64,000 nucleotides of DNA, taken from Candidatus Villigracilis proximus (GTDB lineage Bacteria > Chloroflexota > Anaerolineae > Anaerolineales > Villigracilaceae). A program made the position numbers and the translations under genes. Under the pieces are notes generated by a model, which did not search any database, had not been told where the DNA came from, and was given only the letters and a program-made list of their open reading frames with translations. Below, in pieces: positions 9,420-17,808 of the stretch (positions are counted from its first letter, which is position 1; every line of letters starts with the position of its first letter). Where the stretch lies: contig JADKBB010000001.1 of assembly GCA_016715195.1 (NCBI GenBank), positions 62,001-126,000 on the forward strand. Reading direction: 5' to 3'.

Positions 9420-9489
9420 GGACGCTGAAAAACGCTGACTTTCGCTGATAAAAAGAAAAAATCTGCGTTTTCTGCGTTCATCAGCGTCC
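9420..9489. repeat. Intergenic hairpin with ~10-base period
   Basis: Outer arms ggacgctga (9420-9428) and tcagcgtcc (9481-9489) pair. The left half repeats ACGCTGAAAA, ACGCTGACTT, TCGCTGATAA; the right half repeats TCTGCGTTT, TCTGCGTTC. It fills most of the spacer between the serine hydrolase and the NUDIX gene. Confidence 0.7.
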
Positions 9490-9560
9490 TAATCCTTAAA
9501 TGTACGGTAGAGAATTTGTTACTAGAATATAAAACTCATTTGTGTTGGTTTGTTCAAATA

Positions 9561-10046
9561 TCAGTTTAGCAACTCCACAAACCAGCCGCAGAATTTTACA
9601 TTATTGTCTTCGATCATTGTTTGTAATTCATCCAGACTGTAGTAATTGATCTCTGCAATTTCAACCGGATCAAAGCGGACTTTGCCCGGGTCAACCACGC
9701 CTTCATATAATACGCTGATCTCATTGTCATTCACGCCATAATTCATTCTGAATTTTACAAGCGGCTTGATCTCAATGCCGTCCACGCCCATTTCTTCCTT
9801 CATGCCGCGCATGGCCGCATCGAGATAACTTTCACCCGCTTTGACATGCTCTGATACCGAGCAATCCAGCGCGGAGGGGGAGGCAGCACGGTCTGCGCTT
9901 CTTTTTTGCACCAGCATTTTTCCATCTGCTGTAAATAAAAATACATGTACGCCGCGATGCTGTAATCCAAGCTGATGGACGGTGGATCGCATTTCCTGGC
10001 CGGTGACAATGTCTTCGTCATTTACGATATCGAGTTTTTCATCCAT
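9561..10046 (-). CDS. NUDIX hydrolase (isopentenyl-diphosphate isomerase-like)
   Basis: 161 residues from the ATG at 10046, chosen because AGGAG lies 6 bases upstream (a longer frame starts at 10061). The NUDIX box reads GESYLDAAMRGMKEEMG, a slight variant with Gly for the usual Glu after Arg but with the EExG metal-binding core kept. Overall layout (KxDIVNDEDIVTG, HxxGVHVFLF) resembles YfcD/IDI-type NUDIX proteins. It probably hydrolyses or isomerises a diphosphate-linked metabolite; the substrate is unknown. It may be the last gene of the leftward operon that starts at 17657, though a repeat hairpin separates it from the HAD gene. Confidence 0.8.
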   Translation of the reverse strand: MDEKLDIVNDEDIVTGQEMRSTVHQLGLQHRGVHVFLFTADGKMLVQKRSADRAASPSALDCSVSEHVKAGESYLDAAMRGMKEEMGVDGIEIKPLVKFRMNYGVNDNEISVLYEGVVDPGKVRFDPVEIAEINYYSLDELQTMIEDNNVKFCGWFVELLN

Positions 10047-10056
10047 GATTGCTCCT

Positions 10057-10106
10057 GTCAAAAGTCAAAGGTCAAAAGCCATAGATGTTCGACTTTTGAC
10101 CTTTGA
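10057..10106. repeat. Heptamer repeat with inverted copy
   Basis: Three tandem heptamers GTCAAAA, GTCAAAG, GTCAAAA (10057-10077), then a 14-base loop, then the complement (cttttgacctttga, 10093-10106). A 14-bp perfect stem can form between tcaaaggtcaaaag and that arm. Confidence 0.75.
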
Positions 10107-10129
10107 TGATTTCTTTTTGTTGATTTTAT

Positions 10130-10887
10130 TTATCCGAACAATTCCATCAACTGTTTCACATGGACAATGCCATCGAAGCCGTTGATATCACCTTTGCGAA
10201 GTTCGGCCTTCTCGCCGTCAGCGTCACCCAGACAGGAGACGATCACATCACCGGCGCTGACATCTTCCTTTTCAGTGTAGTGATTGGTGGTGACGATCAC
10301 TTTTGCGCCAGAGGCTTTTCCGGCGGCGAGTCCATTTTTGGAGTCTTCCACTACGAATACTTCATCAGGTGTCAGGCCAAGTTTGGAAAGCGCCAGATTA
10401 TAAATTGCGGGATCGGGTTTCTTCTTTTCGACCACATCACCAGCCAGCACGACTTCAAATTTAATATCTGCAAGCGGACCTTCGGTGATGGCTTTCGCGG
10501 CCTGTTCATTGGATGTGGTGCAGATGGCGAGTTTGAGACCCGCATCCATCGCTTCTTTCATAAACCGATGAATGCCCGGGCGAAGGGGCAGTTTGCCTGT
10601 CTCGATCAGTTCCACGAACAAGGCGGTCTTGCGCTTGTGCATATCCTTGACCAGACTATCAATTTCTTCCTCGGTCAACGGTTTGGAAAACCCCTTGGTC
10701 TTCCAATGTTGTTTCATGCGTTCCTTGCCGCCGCCAACTTGAAGCAGTTCGTGATAATACTCCACGTCCCATTCGTCGGTGAAACCGAATTCCTTGAAGG
10801 TCATGTTGAACGATACGCGGTGACCGTCACGCTCGGTATCAATGATCACGCCGTCCTGGTCAAAGAACACTGCTTTAATTTTGACAT
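10130..10887 (-). CDS. HAD hydrolase, CbbY/beta-phosphoglucomutase-like (start frameshifted)
   Basis: About 252 residues. Motif I is DQDGVIIDTERDGHR near the N-terminus, the TERDGHR stretch being typical of CbbY-type sugar-bisphosphate phosphatases. Motif II is CTTSN and motifs III/IV are KKPDP and VEDSKNG. The best start is the ATG at 10887, with AAAGGAG 6 bases ahead, but it is out of frame by one base. Adding one A to the run after ATGTC gives MSKIKAVFFDQDG, so a missing A is the likely cause. Without that repair the frame runs upstream to 10930 with no ribosome site. Expected to dephosphorylate a sugar phosphate or isomerise it; it lies in the leftward operon beside an aldolase and aminotransferase. 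Confidence 0.8.
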
Positions 10888-10907
10888 GATTTACTCCTTT
10901 CAAAAGT

Positions 10908-10986
10908 AAACAAAGGACACAAGTACACAAAGGGGATCTTTATCTTTGTTTGGTTTTCCTTCGTGACCGTTGTGTCCTTTGTGTTT
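10908..10986. repeat. CACAAAGG-type intergenic hairpin
   Basis: Left arm aaacaaaggacacaag (10908-10923) pairs with ttgtgtcctttgtgttt (10970-10986). Inner copies of acacaaagg and ccttcgtg repeat the theme. Fills the gap between the aminotransferase and the HAD gene. Confidence 0.7.
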
Positions 10987-10995
10987 AAAATGTTT

Positions 10996-12102
10996 TTATT
11001 TCTTCATCCCAAAGAATTCAAGGACAGTATCTACGAACAACTTGTTTTCTTCCGTAGACCCAACAGTCACACGGAACCAGCCATCGCTGCCGTATTTCTT
11101 GCTCTCGCCGCGCAGGATGATACCTTTGGTTTCTGCGTAAGCCAAAACTTGTGCGCCCGTTTTGCCGGTTTCACCGCAATCAAAAAGGATGTAGTTGGCT
11201 TTGGAATTCATGATATGGAAACCCGGAATTACACTGAGTGACTCGGTAATGAAATCTACTGCATCATTATTGAACTTGACGCGTTCTGTGAGTCCTTCGG
11301 TGTCTTCAAAGGCGGCGAGTGCAGCCCACATCGGGATCGTGCCTACATTCCACGGGAGCAGGGAACCGGCGATCTGGTCAATGACTTCCTTGTCTGCGAT
11401 GGTGTAGCCGAAGCGCATACCCGCCAGACCATAAGCCTTGGACAAAGTGCGGGTGATGAGTACGTTCTTGTATTTCTTGGTCAACTGCACCTGTGACATG
11501 CCGAGTCCGGCATATTCGACATAGGCTTCATCCACAACGAAGGGAATGCCTAATTCGGCGATTGTGACAAAATGCTTCGCATCCATGAAGTTACCGGTGG
11601 GATTGTTCGGGTTGGCAACGACAATGATCTTGGTCTTGTCAGTCACAGCCTTGATGATGGCTTCGGGATCGTATTCCATTTTGTGATCTTTGTAGATCAT
11701 CGGCACAGAAACCATCTTTGCGCCGAGCAAAGTTCCGCGCAGACCGTAAATGCCGAAGCAGGGTGTGTGCTGGATGACTTCCTCGCCAGGCTGAAGGAAC
11801 ATACGGAAGATGTTGTCGTACACTTCGCTGGAACCATTGCCGATCATCACGTTTCCGGGACCATCGACATTGTTCATTTCAGCGATCTTGCTGCGGACAA
11901 CCAATCCCTGATCGGGATAGCGGTTTGCCATCTTCGCATATTTGACCATTGCATCCAAAACTTTATCGGATGGCGGAAGTGGATTTTCATTGGACATCAT
12001 GCGATGCAATGAGGGGTCTCTCCACGCTTTTTCAATATGATCCGAAATGTACATCGGGATGCCCTTCACCCACGGGGCGTAATATTCTTCAACTTTTTTC
12101 AT
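10996..12102 (-). CDS. HisC-like class I/II PLP aminotransferase
   Basis: 368 residues, fold type I PLP enzyme of the histidinol-phosphate aminotransferase group. Visible landmarks: NPNNPTG 164-170, DEAY 191-194 (Asp191 to the PLP ring nitrogen), the Schiff-base lysine in TLSKAYGLAGMRFGY (Lys222) and Arg230. AAGGAG precedes the ATG by 9 bases. No histidine biosynthesis genes are near. Its neighbours (aldolase, choline-kinase-like protein, FAD/GcvT oxidoreductase) suggest a catabolic role on an amino-phosphate or amino-acid-like intermediate. A related possibility is a CobD-like decarboxylase, but nothing here supports cobalamin synthesis. Confidence 0.82.
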   Translation of the reverse strand: MKKVEEYYAPWVKGIPMYISDHIEKAWRDPSLHRMMSNENPLPPSDKVLDAMVKYAKMANRYPDQGLVVRSKIAEMNNVDGPGNVMIGNGSSEVYDNIFRMFLQPGEEVIQHTPCFGIYGLRGTLLGAKMVSVPMIYKDHKMEYDPEAIIKAVTDKTKIIVVANPNNPTGNFMDAKHFVTIAELGIPFVVDEAYVEYAGLGMSQVQLTKKYKNVLITRTLSKAYGLAGMRFGYTIADKEVIDQIAGSLLPWNVGTIPMWAALAAFEDTEGLTERVKFNNDAVDFITESLSVIPGFHIMNSKANYILFDCGETGKTGAQVLAYAETKGIILRGESKKYGSDGWFRVTVGSTEENKLFVDTVLEFFGMKK

Positions 12103-12178
12103 GCTGTAAAACTCCTTAATTTTTTATTTAGTATTCAAATTTGTGTCTCAACCTTCAGGTCGGTTTGGTATTACGAAT

Positions 12179-12206
12179 TACCTAATACCTAATCACTAAT
12201 TCCTAA
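12179..12206. repeat. Tandem heptamer (TACCTAA-like) x4
   Basis: Four contiguous 7-base units, TACCTAA, TACCTAA, TCACTAA, TTCCTAA, ending 3 bases before the stop of the aldolase gene. Confidence 0.8.
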
Positions 12207-12209
12207 TTT

Positions 12210-13085
12210 TTACGCCTTACCCTCACAACCCAATTTGTCCATCCAATGGATTACAGCCTTGCGTGTTGCATCGCGGACGAAGACATCCAATTTACCAGGA
12301 TCGTACTCATCGCGGTGTGAAGAGATGTATTCGAACTTCGCATCAATCAGCACGCGCTTCAACTCAGTGGATACGTTGAATTTCGCGCCGCCAGCCGCTA
12401 GCAGCTTAACGATGTAATCATCAGGCAGGCCGGTTCCGCCATGGACGACGAGCGGAGTCTTGATTCCGTTGCTGTTCAACATCTTGTGGATGACAGCCAT
12501 GCGCTCAAAATCGATCTTCGGATTCTTGGTCTTGTACACGCCGTGCGCGGTACCGATGGCCGGGGCGAAAATGTCCACGCCGGTGCGTTCTACGAATTCA
12601 ACAGATTGTTGCGGATTTGCCAACTGCGCTTCATCTTCCGCCACGATAACCTGGTCTTCCACGCCGCCTACAGTTCCCAGCTCACCTTCAACAGAGATGT
12701 TGCCGATACTGTGACAGTAATCCACAACTTCCTTGGTCTGGCGGATATTCTCTTCGTAGGACTGTTTGGAAGCATCGATCATGATGTTGGTGTAACCAGC
12801 ATCCGCAGACTTCTTGCAGTAATCGACGGTGGTGCAGTGGTCGAGATGCAAGCAGACAGGCACAGGCGCAGACTCGGCCAATGTGCGGTAGATATTCACC
12901 ATCATTTGAGTCCCCAAAAATTGTGACGGTTTGACCGAGGTCTGAACGATCACCGGCGCTCGTTTTTCGATGGCGGCATCGATCACTGCTTCAAACTGGA
13001 GCAAGTCTGTGATATTGAACGCACCCACAGCCCAGCCGTTTTTTGCGGCATCGATCATGATTTCTTTTGCATTTACGATAGACAT
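12210..13085 (-). CDS. Class II fructose-bisphosphate aldolase-family protein
   Basis: 291 residues, the size of the class II (zinc) aldolases GatY/KbaY/Fba. Catalytic and metal residues are in place: LHLDHCTT with Asp82 and His83, EGELGTVGG near Glu134, GTAHG with His181 and VVHGGTGLP with His215. It should split or join a ketose bisphosphate and dihydroxyacetone phosphate plus an aldehyde. AAGGAG lies 6 bases before the ATG. Being inside the leftward catabolic operon rather than with glycolytic genes, it may act on a specialised sugar phosphate; the PfkB protein on the other arm would be the obvious kinase but lacks its catalytic Asp. Confidence 0.87.
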   Translation of the reverse strand: MSIVNAKEIMIDAAKNGWAVGAFNITDLLQFEAVIDAAIEKRAPVIVQTSVKPSQFLGTQMMVNIYRTLAESAPVPVCLHLDHCTTVDYCKKSADAGYTNIMIDASKQSYEENIRQTKEVVDYCHSIGNISVEGELGTVGGVEDQVIVAEDEAQLANPQQSVEFVERTGVDIFAPAIGTAHGVYKTKNPKIDFERMAVIHKMLNSNGIKTPLVVHGGTGLPDDYIVKLLAAGGAKFNVSTELKRVLIDAKFEYISSHRDEYDPGKLDVFVRDATRKAVIHWMDKLGCEGKA

Positions 13086-13138
13086 TTGTTACTCCTTATG
13101 TTTAGGTAATTTCGAAAATTTAGGTATGTTCTTAAAAA

Positions 13139-13245
13139 GGATGAATGATGAATTATGAAGGATGAATAAAACCTAGAAAATTTTAACCTTCAGTTTTTGA
13201 CTTTGACCTTCTTTCATCTTTCATCCTTCCACCTTTATCCTTTGC
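13139..13245. repeat. Heptamer repeats in two complementary blocks
   Basis: Left block GGATGAA, TGATGAA, TTATGAA, GGATGAA (13139-13166). Right block CTTTCAT, CTTTCAT, CCTTCCA, CCTTTAT, CCTTTGC (13211-13245). The blocks pair (15 of 16 bases between aaggatgaatgatgaa and its partner). The right block runs into the last codons of the kinase gene, so its stop codon lies inside the repeat. Confidence 0.75.
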
Positions 13246-14173
13246 TCTTCTTCCCAGCTTCCTTCAGCCACTGTTCCCAGCGGAAATCTGTCACATGCTG
13301 GCGGAAACGCGCAAACCACAGATCTGCGTATCCCTGAAAATCCTCTTCCAGTTTGGAAATGCCCGTTTGAGTCGTGCCCCACATTGACTCGTGCAACTCA
13401 GACATTGGCCACATTAAGCGCAGGCGAGCATATTGTTTGTCTGTCACTTCGCCAAAATATTCATACAGGAAGTTGTCCACCTGATCTTCATTCAAACGAT
13501 GGTGATGAGAGAAATTGCCAAGGTCAAAGAAGATATCGCCCATGCCCGCATATTCCCAATCAAGCAAGCGGATCTCTCCAATATCGCCGGCCACTTCCTC
13601 TTCAAGCCAGTTTAAATTAAGCAAGTCATTATGTGTCGGAGTGGGCGTGTATGGATCTTTCGCCAGCGCCTTTTCCACTTCCTTCATTTTTTGCATGATC
13701 CAATCCCAATCATGCGGAAACTTTGCGTTATTTCTTTTTGAAACCTTTGTCAACATTTCAACGCGGCGGAAGACGTTGAACTCGCCTTTTAGTTTTGGCC
13801 CGCGCATGTGAAAGAGACGTAATTTTTTAGCCACACGCGCCAGATAATCAGGCTGTTTGATCACATCAGGCGGAATCGGCTTGCCGGTCACAAAGCGCGT
13901 CACAATGTAATTCTCAGGCTCGATAAAATATACCACCTCGGGCGCGATCCCCATTTGTCCCGCCGCATAATTTGCAGCGTATTCCACATCACGTTTAATA
14001 CCGAGTTGATCCGTCCCCTCGCCCGCGAGTCGAATCACATATGACCTGCCGTCTGCTTCAACTTTGAAATTCAAATTTGTAATTCCGCCGCTCAAAGGAA
14101 TTTTTTTAATATTCTTCGACCCGGCGAGAAACGGAACTTTATCAATGGCTTTATCAATTGCGAGTGTTGACAT
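13235..14173 (-). CDS. Choline/ethanolamine kinase-like phosphotransferase (LicA family)
   Basis: 312 residues with the aminoglycoside phosphotransferase/choline kinase fold. Seen: glycine-rich LSGGITNLNF at 28-37, nucleotide-lobe YVIRLAG, the Brenner motif HNDLLNLNW (His181, Asp183, Asn188) and the metal-binding LLDWEYAGMGD (Asp205). These match LicA/choline kinase better than antibiotic kinases. Likely phosphorylates the hydroxyl of a small amino alcohol such as choline or ethanolamine, using ATP, in the cytoplasm. GGAG is 8 bases before the ATG. It sits between the aldolase and the FAD/GcvT oxidoreductase, which fits a locus for N-methylated amino alcohols. The C-terminal codons are low-complexity repeat. 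Confidence 0.8.
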   Translation of the reverse strand: MSTLAIDKAIDKVPFLAGSKNIKKIPLSGGITNLNFKVEADGRSYVIRLAGEGTDQLGIKRDVEYAANYAAGQMGIAPEVVYFIEPENYIVTRFVTGKPIPPDVIKQPDYLARVAKKLRLFHMRGPKLKGEFNVFRRVEMLTKVSKRNNAKFPHDWDWIMQKMKEVEKALAKDPYTPTPTHNDLLNLNWLEEEVAGDIGEIRLLDWEYAGMGDIFFDLGNFSHHHRLNEDQVDNFLYEYFGEVTDKQYARLRLMWPMSELHESMWGTTQTGISKLEEDFQGYADLWFARFRQHVTDFRWEQWLKEAGKKSKG

Positions 14174-14302
14174 GGCATTTTCTCCAAACAGGATTAGGAT
14201 TTTTGCTTGCGAGTAGGCCTTCCATTAAATTATCCTGAACCGACAACCTCCTTTGGCGAAGTTTGGATGACGTATCTTTCTTAATCTCTAATTTGATTCT
14301 GT

Positions 14303-16735
14303 TTACTGACGAACTCTCTCAGCCTTGGGATCCCACAGCACAGCCTGCGCCACCTCCGCGCTGACTTGCTCTCCGAAACATTCGATCTGTAATTTTGTTC
14401 CAACCTTCGCGTGCTCCATCGGAAGATACGCGTAAGCAATGGACTTATTCACCGAGTAGCCAAATCCGCCCGAAGCCACCCAGCCGACAATATCATCTCC
14501 GATGCGAATTGGTTCCTTGCCAAGCACAATGGTGCGATCATCAGCGAGTGTGATGGTGCAGAGTTTGCGCTTAATGCCTTCGGCTTTTTGTTTCACCAAA
14601 GCATCCTTGCCGATGAAGTTCTCTTTATCAAGTTTCACTGCAAAACCAAGACCCGCTTCATAAGGAGTGTAATCAGGAGAAATCTCACCGCTCCAATAGC
14701 GATAGCCTTTTTCAAGACGCAGTGTGTCTATCGCTTTATAACCGCCTGCCACCATACCTTCAGGTGCGCCGGCTTCCCAGAGTGTGTCCCAGAGACGCAG
14801 TCCGTACTCCGTCGGGCAGTAAAACTCCCAGCCGAGCTCTCCTACGTACGTTACGCGCGAAGCGAGGACTGGGATGTCGCCAATGTTGATGCGCCGATTC
14901 GTCATGTAGGGGAATCCTGCATTCGACACGTCATCCGAAGTGACTTTTTCGAGAATAGTGCGTGCCTTCGGTCCCCACATGCCGATACAAGCGTAAGACG
15001 AGCCGACATCTTCAAGTGTGACGGAGCCATCTTCGGGCATGTTGAGCGAAAGCCACGACATATCATGCTGACCAAAGGCCGTGCCTGTAACAATGAAGAA
15101 GCGATCTTCCGCAAGGCGGGTGACCGTGAAATCGCATTCGATGCCGCCGCGTTTGTTGAGACATTGGGTGTAGACCAAATGTCCAACCGGCACATCAATT
15201 TGATTCGAGCAGACGGTGTTGAGGAAGTTCAAGGCGCCAGGTCCGCGCACTTCAAATTTGTTGAATGAAGTCTCATCGAAGAGGCCTGCGTTTTCGCGGG
15301 TCATCAAATGTTCGTGACCGATGGCGCGTGACCAGTTATGGCGTGCCCAGCCTTTTGGTTCGTGACCGTGCGTGGCGAGTTCTTCATATTTCTTGAACCA
15401 GTTCGGACGTTCCCAACCCATCTTTTCGCCGAAGTGACAACCGAGGTCGCGCAGGCGATAATATGTGGGGGAGGTGCGCACATTGCGCTTGGACATTCTT
15501 TCTTCGCCGGGATAGTGAATGTCGTAATATTGAGTGTAGGTTTCAAAGGTGCGTGCAACGGTGTAATTAATGCTGTTGTAGTTCGGACCAAAGCGGCGCA
15601 CATCCAAACGCCACATGTCCCATTCGGGGCTGCCGTTGATGATCCACTCGGCCATGACCTTGCCGATACCGCCCGCACCGGCAAGTCCATGCGCACAGAA
15701 GGCGCACGCCACCCAGAAACCTTTGACGGTTGTCGGGCCAAGCAAAAACTCGCCATCAGGTGTGAAGCCTTCAGGGCCGTTCAATAACATTTTGACTTCG
15801 GCATTTTCAACCGCTGGCACACGCCGAATTGAATTTTCCATTAAGGGGGTGAAGCGTTCCCAATCTGGCGGCAATAACTGGAATTTGAAATCCTTTGGAA
15901 TGCCGTTCATGCCAAAGGTCGCGGGCTGACGTTCATAGCCGCCGGTGATCAATCCGCCGACTTCTTCGCGCCAGTAGACTAATAGATCAGGGTCGCGCAG
16001 ATTTGGGAATTTATTGGTCACGCCTTCGATCGGCTTGGTCATAATGTAAAGATGCGCCATCGGTACAACGGGCAGATTCAAGCCGACCATCTTGCCGATC
16101 TCACGTCCCCACATCCCTGAGGCGTTGACTACGATCTCAGTTTTGATCGTGCCTTTATTTGTGACCACTTCACTGACGCGGCCATTGGTGAGGTTGATAC
16201 TTTCAACGGCTGTATCTGTGAAGACTCTTGCGCCGCGATTCTTTGCGCCGATAATCAAGGCGTTGGTTAATCCGGTTGGATCAATACTTCCGTCGTTGGG
16301 AGTGTACGCTGCACCGAGCACACCGTCCAATGACATGAGCGGGAACATATCCTGCGCTTCTTTGGGCGTGATCAATTCCATGGGAACGCCGAAGGAACGC
16401 GCCATGCCGACCAGACGCTTGGTTTCTTCCATGCGTTCTGGAGAGCAAGCGAGGCGAATCCCGCCGACTTCGCGCCATGAGGTGTCTTGTCCGGTTTCTG
16501 CTTTCAGTTTGCGATACAAGTCGGTGCTGTAGTGCATCATGCGTGTCAGATTTGCATCTGAACGCATTTGGCCAACAAGCCCCGCCGAGTGCCATGTTGA
16601 GCCGGATGTGATTTCGTGTTTCTCCAAAATCACCACATCTTTCCAGCCCATGAGCGTGAGATGATAAGCGATACTCGCTCCGCCCACGCCGCCACCGATG
16701 ATTACAACTTGCGCTTGTGTTGGAAATTCTGTCAT
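14303..16735 (-). CDS. FAD-dependent dimethylglycine/sarcosine dehydrogenase-like protein with GcvT domain
   Basis: 810 residues from the ATG at 16735 (AAGGAG 9 bases upstream; the longer frame to 16765 lacks one). N-terminal FAD domain begins VVIIGGGVGGASIAYHL, and STWHSAGLVGQ holds the histidine that carries covalent FAD in dimethylglycine dehydrogenase. A FAO_M-like linker (about 380-430) is followed by a GcvT aminomethyltransferase domain and its C-terminal barrel (from about 430). Expected reaction: oxidative N-demethylation, passing the one-carbon unit to tetrahydrofolate. A paralogue lies on the other arm of the divergent locus (18694-21123). Preceded in the operon by the CBS protein. 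Confidence 0.85.
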   Translation of the reverse strand: MTEFPTQAQVVIIGGGVGGASIAYHLTLMGWKDVVILEKHEITSGSTWHSAGLVGQMRSDANLTRMMHYSTDLYRKLKAETGQDTSWREVGGIRLACSPERMEETKRLVGMARSFGVPMELITPKEAQDMFPLMSLDGVLGAAYTPNDGSIDPTGLTNALIIGAKNRGARVFTDTAVESINLTNGRVSEVVTNKGTIKTEIVVNASGMWGREIGKMVGLNLPVVPMAHLYIMTKPIEGVTNKFPNLRDPDLLVYWREEVGGLITGGYERQPATFGMNGIPKDFKFQLLPPDWERFTPLMENSIRRVPAVENAEVKMLLNGPEGFTPDGEFLLGPTTVKGFWVACAFCAHGLAGAGGIGKVMAEWIINGSPEWDMWRLDVRRFGPNYNSINYTVARTFETYTQYYDIHYPGEERMSKRNVRTSPTYYRLRDLGCHFGEKMGWERPNWFKKYEELATHGHEPKGWARHNWSRAIGHEHLMTRENAGLFDETSFNKFEVRGPGALNFLNTVCSNQIDVPVGHLVYTQCLNKRGGIECDFTVTRLAEDRFFIVTGTAFGQHDMSWLSLNMPEDGSVTLEDVGSSYACIGMWGPKARTILEKVTSDDVSNAGFPYMTNRRINIGDIPVLASRVTYVGELGWEFYCPTEYGLRLWDTLWEAGAPEGMVAGGYKAIDTLRLEKGYRYWSGEISPDYTPYEAGLGFAVKLDKENFIGKDALVKQKAEGIKRKLCTITLADDRTIVLGKEPIRIGDDIVGWVASGGFGYSVNKSIAYAYLPMEHAKVGTKLQIECFGEQVSAEVAQAVLWDPKAERVRQ

Positions 16736-16758
16736 GTGCGTTGTCTCCTTAGAACTTA

Positions 16759-16842
16759 TTACCACAAAGGGTCACAAAGTTGCACAAAGGGAAAGAAGGT
16801 TTTGGCTTTTTCCTTCGTGACCCTTTGTCTCCTTTGTGGTTA
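16759..16842. repeat. CACAAAGG decamer-period hairpin
   Basis: Units CACAAAGGGT, CACAAAGTTG, CACAAAGGGA follow one another from about 16763. A complementary arm (ccttcgtgaccctttgtctcc, then ctttgtggttaa) ends at 16842, so the whole spacer between the CBS gene and the oxidoreductase can fold back. No U-tract on the minus strand, so probably not a simple terminator. Confidence 0.7.
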
Positions 16843-16847
16843 AAAAT

Positions 16848-17657
16848 CTATTTCTGCCAAACTGAATCAGGCATTGCCATTTCTGCCACAATATCGAAAG
16901 TGGAGAGTGCGCCGATGGGGAATGAATCGGGGTCGTCTTTGTCGATCACGACAAGGCGGTGATGATGATTTTGGATCAGCATATCGGCGGCTTCGCGCAG
17001 ACTGGCTTGACGGTCAATGGTCAGCGCGGGGTGCATCACATCGCGTACGATCAGATTTTCATCCACGCCTTCTTTGACAAAGCGCAAAAGATCGTAGCCG
17101 CTGACTACACCGAGGATTTTCCCTTTGATGTCTACGACCAATACCGAGCGCCATCCAGCGGATGTCATTGCGCGCGCGGCGGATGCGACAGGAGTCTTTC
17201 CGCGGCAGACAAGGATCGCGTGTGACATCACATCGCCAACGGTTTCACGTTTTGATTTAATTTCATTGGCAATGCTGGCTACAAAATCGGAGAGGGAAAT
17301 AATGCCGACAGGTTTTTCGTTTTCAGTGACCAGCAAACGGCTGATCCCTTTTTCGATGAATTGGTCTACTGCTTCAGAGAGGGGAATGCTTGCTTCAACA
17401 GAATCAATTGGCCGCGTCATAAGATCCGCGGCTGTTAATTTTCGCATGGCTGTTAAACTTTCAGAATCCGAAGAAAGCCATTCGCCCGCCATTAAGTCAA
17501 AATCTGAAATTAATCCCAGAATGCGCCCATCACGATCGGTAACGAACAAGGCATGCACTTGATGTTGATTGAGCAGCACAGCGACTTGCCCCAATGTGGC
17601 TGTGGGTTTGCAGGTGATGATGCCCGGGTGCATGAGATCTTTTACAAGTTTGGTCAT
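16848..17657 (-). CDS. Four-CBS-domain protein
   Basis: 269 residues from the ATG at 17657, chosen because GGAG sits 6 bases upstream; the open frame continues to 17768. Made of four CBS motifs in two Bateman pairs: each repeat opens with a V(K/R)D(L/V)M-type line (KDLMHPGIITCKP, ADLMTRPIDSV, GDVMSHAILVCRG, RDVMHPALTIDRQ) and contains the (S/T)xxD ligand motif (LISDFDLM, SLSDFV, SGYDLL, STFDIV). No effector domain is attached. Such stand-alone proteins sense adenine nucleotides or similar ligands. As first gene of the leftward operon it may gauge energy state for the pathway; that is inference. Its leader carries a 14-bp hairpin. Confidence 0.82.
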   Translation of the reverse strand: MTKLVKDLMHPGIITCKPTATLGQVAVLLNQHQVHALFVTDRDGRILGLISDFDLMAGEWLSSDSESLTAMRKLTAADLMTRPIDSVEASIPLSEAVDQFIEKGISRLLVTENEKPVGIISLSDFVASIANEIKSKRETVGDVMSHAILVCRGKTPVASAARAMTSAGWRSVLVVDIKGKILGVVSGYDLLRFVKEGVDENLIVRDVMHPALTIDRQASLREAADMLIQNHHHRLVVIDKDDPDSFPIGALSTFDIVAEMAMPDSVWQK

Positions 17658-17677
17658 GTATGACTCCATAAAATCAT

Positions 17678-17728
17678 CGTCCCGCAGGTTTGAAGGATTG
17701 CTGTTGCTTCGTAAAAACCTGCGGGACG
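17678..17728. promoter_or_regulatory. 14-bp inverted repeat in the divergent control region
   Basis: Perfect arms cgtcccgcaggttt (17678-17691) and aaacctgcgggacg (17715-17728) separated by 23 bases. It lies in the predicted leader of the CBS-protein message, ending about 10 bases before its ribosome site, and ~45 bases from the DeoR promoter. It could be an operator for the DeoR protein or an RNA hairpin; the sequence alone does not decide. Confidence 0.55.
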
Positions 17729-17750
17729 TTTCCTGAAAGGAAGTGTGCAG

Positions 17751-17801
17751 ATTATAATAAAAAGTCAAAAACTTGCAAATTCCTTCAAATTCTTATATAA
17801 T
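17751..17801. promoter_or_regulatory. Divergent promoters sharing one palindromic -35 box
   Basis: TTGCAA at 17773-17778 is its own reverse complement. On the plus strand it is 17 bases from TATAAT (17796-17801), which is 7 bases before the DeoR ATG. On the minus strand the same TTGCAA is 16 bases from TATAAT (17756-17751), pointing to the CBS gene. Both spacings are near ideal. Confidence 0.6.
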
Positions 17802-17808
17802 CCTTCGG

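Noticed and set aside
14411..15268. 285-codon plus-strand frame opposite the first FAD/GcvT oxidoreductase
   Set aside because: Antisense shadow of a well-supported gene; no family features.
17657..17671. Eight-codon upstream frame overlapping the CBS start (ATGATTTTATGG...TGA)
   Set aside because: Too short to weigh; its stop overlaps the CBS start codon, but without a ribosome site this is likely chance.
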